NCBI GenBank assembly: GCA_035283065.1
Contig: DATEUP010000134.1
Location: 1-16,978, forward strand
Direction of reading: 5' to 3'
DNA: 16,978 bases
Source: DATEUP01 sp035283065
GTDB lineage: Archaea; Thermoplasmatota; DTKX01; DATEUP01
This document shows, piece by piece, positions 15,417 through 16,978 of this stretch. The notes beneath the pieces are model-generated. The model had not been told where the DNA came from and ran no database searches. It was given only the letters and a program-made list of their open reading frames with translations. A program made the position numbers and the translations under genes. The number at the start of each line of letters is the position of its first letter. The stretch's first letter is position 1.

Positions 15417-16388
15417 TCACGCGGCGCGCACGGGACCTGGCGCGCTCGAAGCGGCCTCGTCGACCAAGAGGCACGCCTGGCACACGCCGGAAAGCGAGGG
15501 CTCGCCGCACCGGGGGCAGGCGGCAAGGGGCGGCGCGCCCTCGCCGACAAGCGCCTCCAGCGCGCCGCGCAGGCGCTCGTGGGTCCGCAGGATCGCGTGG
15601 CGCGTGCCGGGCTGGGCGTCCTCGAGGGCCATAAGCATCTCCTTGATCGGGCCCCGGGCCGCTCGCCCCATGTGGGGGCACTGTTCGCTTGCGATCGGCA
15701 GGCCTTCGAGCATCGCGTAGAGGAAGACCTCCTTCTCGGGCACCCAACGGAGCGGGAGCACCCGGCGCACGAGCCCCGGCTTGGGGTCGGAGTGGGGCGC
15801 AAGCCGCGCGAGCTTGTTGAGGTCACCCCGGACAAACGACATCAGCACGGTCTGCGCAAGGTCGTCGAGGTTGTGGCCGGTCGCGAGGAAGTCCGCGCCC
15901 CACGCGCGCGCTTCGGCGTTCAGCGCGCGGCGGCGCAGGACGCCGCAGTAGCTGCACGGCGCTTTCGCCAGGTCGCGCGCGGCGATCTCGTCGACGCTGA
16001 CCTCAACCTGGCCCCTCAGGTCCACGACGCGGTGCTCGACCCCGAGGCGGCGGCAGACCCCTTCGGCGGCGGCAAGGGACGGCGGCCGGTAGCCCGCAAT
16101 CCCCTCGTCCACGGTGATCGCGAGGAGTTCCACATCGCGCCTTGCCCCCACGAGCTTCACGAGGAGCGTGAGCGCGCAAAGCGAGTCCTTCCCGCCGGAA
16201 AGGGCGACGGCAATCCGCCCGCCGCCCTTGAGCGGCGCCTGGGCATAGAACTCCCGGCGCACGCGCGCCTCGACGAAACGCCGGAAGCAGTCCGCGCAAA
16301 GGTGCGCTCCGCTGTAGCGGACAAAGGTGACCGCAGGACCACCGCAACTGCACCGGGCGCTCTGGCGCCCGCCCGCGCTCGCCTCCAT
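15417..16388 (-). CDS. Ncs6/TtuA-family tRNA 2-thiolation enzyme
   Basis: This 323-residue protein activates a tRNA uridine by adenylation and replaces oxygen with sulfur. It has an N-terminal zinc finger (C13, C15, C31, C34), the PP-loop SGGKDS (64-69), CSYC (C145, C148) and TGHNLDD (170-176). C237 in EQCPHMGR is the third ligand that, with C145 and C148, holds a [4Fe-4S] cluster in TtuA. A C-terminal zinc ribbon (C291, C294, C303, C306) completes the family layout. Whether it acts on U34 (NcsA type) or U54 (TtuA type) cannot be told from sequence; in archaea the sulfur usually arrives from a ubiquitin-like carrier not seen here. ATG 16388 lies only six bases after the M28 peptidase stop, suggesting cotranscription and coupling, as no Shine-Dalgarno sequence is apparent. 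Confidence 0.93.
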   Translation of the reverse strand: MEASAGGRQSARCSCGGPAVTFVRYSGAHLCADCFRRFVEARVRREFYAQAPLKGGGRIAVALSGGKDSLCALTLLVKLVGARRDVELLAITVDEGIAGYRPPSLAAAEGVCRRLGVEHRVVDLRGQVEVSVDEIAARDLAKAPCSYCGVLRRRALNAEARAWGADFLATGHNLDDLAQTVLMSFVRGDLNKLARLAPHSDPKPGLVRRVLPLRWVPEKEVFLYAMLEGLPIASEQCPHMGRAARGPIKEMLMALEDAQPGTRHAILRTHERLRGALEALVGEGAPPLAACPRCGEPSLSGVCQACLLVDEAASSAPGPVRAA

Positions 16389-16394
16389 CGGGGA

Positions 16395-16978
16395 TCACCG
16401 GTTCGCAAGCCAGAGGGCAAAGGAGCCGAAGACGCGCCCCGAGTACGCCAGGCTCTCCGGTTTCACCCGCTCGATGTCGTCGAGGTACGTGTGGTACTCC
16501 CACGACCCACAGCCGAACGAGAAGAGCGCGGGCTTGCCGATCGCGGCAAAGACGGCCATGTCCGAGCCCATGCGCGAGGTGTCCGCCCAGTCCACATGGG
16601 GTGTGTACTTGCCGTACGCGGGCGTCTGGGCAAGCACCTTCGCCTGCGTGTCCTTGAGGGCGCCCAATGTCGAGTTGTCGTTCGTATAGAAGTTGATGTC
16701 GCTGCACCGGTCGATGTCCACGTGGTTCATGTCGAACTGGAGCATCGCGATCATCGAGGCGTTGACCTCCTCGATGTGGGCGTCGCGCCAGTCCGCCGAC
16801 CCAAACAGGCCCTGCTCCTCGCCGGCAAAAGTGGCCAGGCGGATCGTGTACTTCGGCGAGAGGCCGGCCAGCTGGTAGGCCAGCTCAAGCACCGTCGAGG
16901 TCCCCACACCGTCGTCGACCGCGCCGTTGTTCACGTAGACGTTGTCCGAGTGGGCGCCGACAAGGACGAAGCGCGCGG
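16395..16978 (-). CDS. M28-family zinc metallopeptidase (5' truncated by window edge)
   Basis: The frame is open to the right edge, giving 193 visible residues; a GTG at 16934 is internal because the preceding residues read FVLVGAHSDNVY, the conserved M28 opening with the zinc-ligand His. Other co-catalytic site residues are visible: Asp in GAVDDGVG, the catalytic Glu pair in TFAGEEQGLFGS, Asp in LQFDMNHV, and His in EYHTYLDD. All five metal ligands appear intact, so the enzyme is probably active as an aminopeptidase or related exopeptidase. The N-terminus with any signal peptide lies outside the window, so whether it is secreted is unknown. It is followed six bases later by the tRNA thiolase gene. 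Confidence 0.9.
   Translation of the reverse strand, partial: ARFVLVGAHSDNVYVNNGAVDDGVGTSTVLELAYQLAGLSPKYTIRLATFAGEEQGLFGSADWRDAHIEEVNASMIAMLQFDMNHVDIDRCSDINFYTNDNSTLGALKDTQAKVLAQTPAYGKYTPHVDWADTSRMGSDMAVFAAIGKPALFSFGCGSWEYHTYLDDIERVKPESLAYSGRVFGSFALWLANR

Noticed and set aside
15373..15747. 125-residue N-terminal extension of the MBL hydrolase
   Set aside because: It is antisense-like low-complexity sequence in another frame of the tRNA thiolase gene and precedes a well-placed TATA box.

Overview
The window looks like chromosomal DNA from a very GC-rich archaeon, with no mobile elements, RNA genes or CRISPR. The archaeal assignment rests on several things. Six starts sit behind TATA-type promoters, some leaderless and some with very short leaders. 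There is an ATP-dependent archaeal-type DNA ligase, a PAC2-family protein, a Mut7-C/zinc-ribbon protein, an archaeal-type riboflavin-pathway reductase and an Ncs6/TtuA-type tRNA thiolase. A giant Ig-like-repeat surface protein with a C-terminal membrane anchor and GC richness suggest Thermoplasmatota; that phylum-level guess is inference.

Left part, 1-3149, plus strand: a 5'-truncated coiled-coil protein (COG1340-like), then a sugar-phosphate nucleotidyltransferase with a left-handed beta-helix tail, then a protein with two tandem winged-helix domains whose start overlaps the previous stop. These three look like one operon. A separate small conserved-looking protein of about 95 residues follows with its own TATA box and an apparent CTG start.

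3178-6490, minus strand: a membrane proton-translocating pyrophosphatase of the K+-independent type, downstream of a Mut7-C family protein, downstream of a RibD-C-type reductase. The reductase has a leaderless GTG start, and the Mut7-C start overlaps its stop codon. This set is convergent with the small gene on the left and divergent from the PAC2 gene on the right.

6612-14505, plus strand: a PAC2-family protein, a 1701-residue secreted/membrane-anchored protein with about 14 Ig-like modules and a cytosolic zinc ribbon, and an ATP-dependent DNA ligase.

14530-16978, minus strand, convergent with the ligase: a metallo-beta-lactamase-fold hydrolase with its own leaderless TTG start, a tRNA thiolation enzyme, and an M28 metallopeptidase cut by the right edge. 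Coding density is very high. No gap exceeds 300 bases; the longest, about 150 bases before the giant gene, holds a terminator-like hairpin and a promoter. I see no convincing new defence or mobile system. The points most worth checking are the giant receptor-like surface protein, the two independent CTG-start candidates, the small conserved-looking protein and the duplicated winged-helix regulator.
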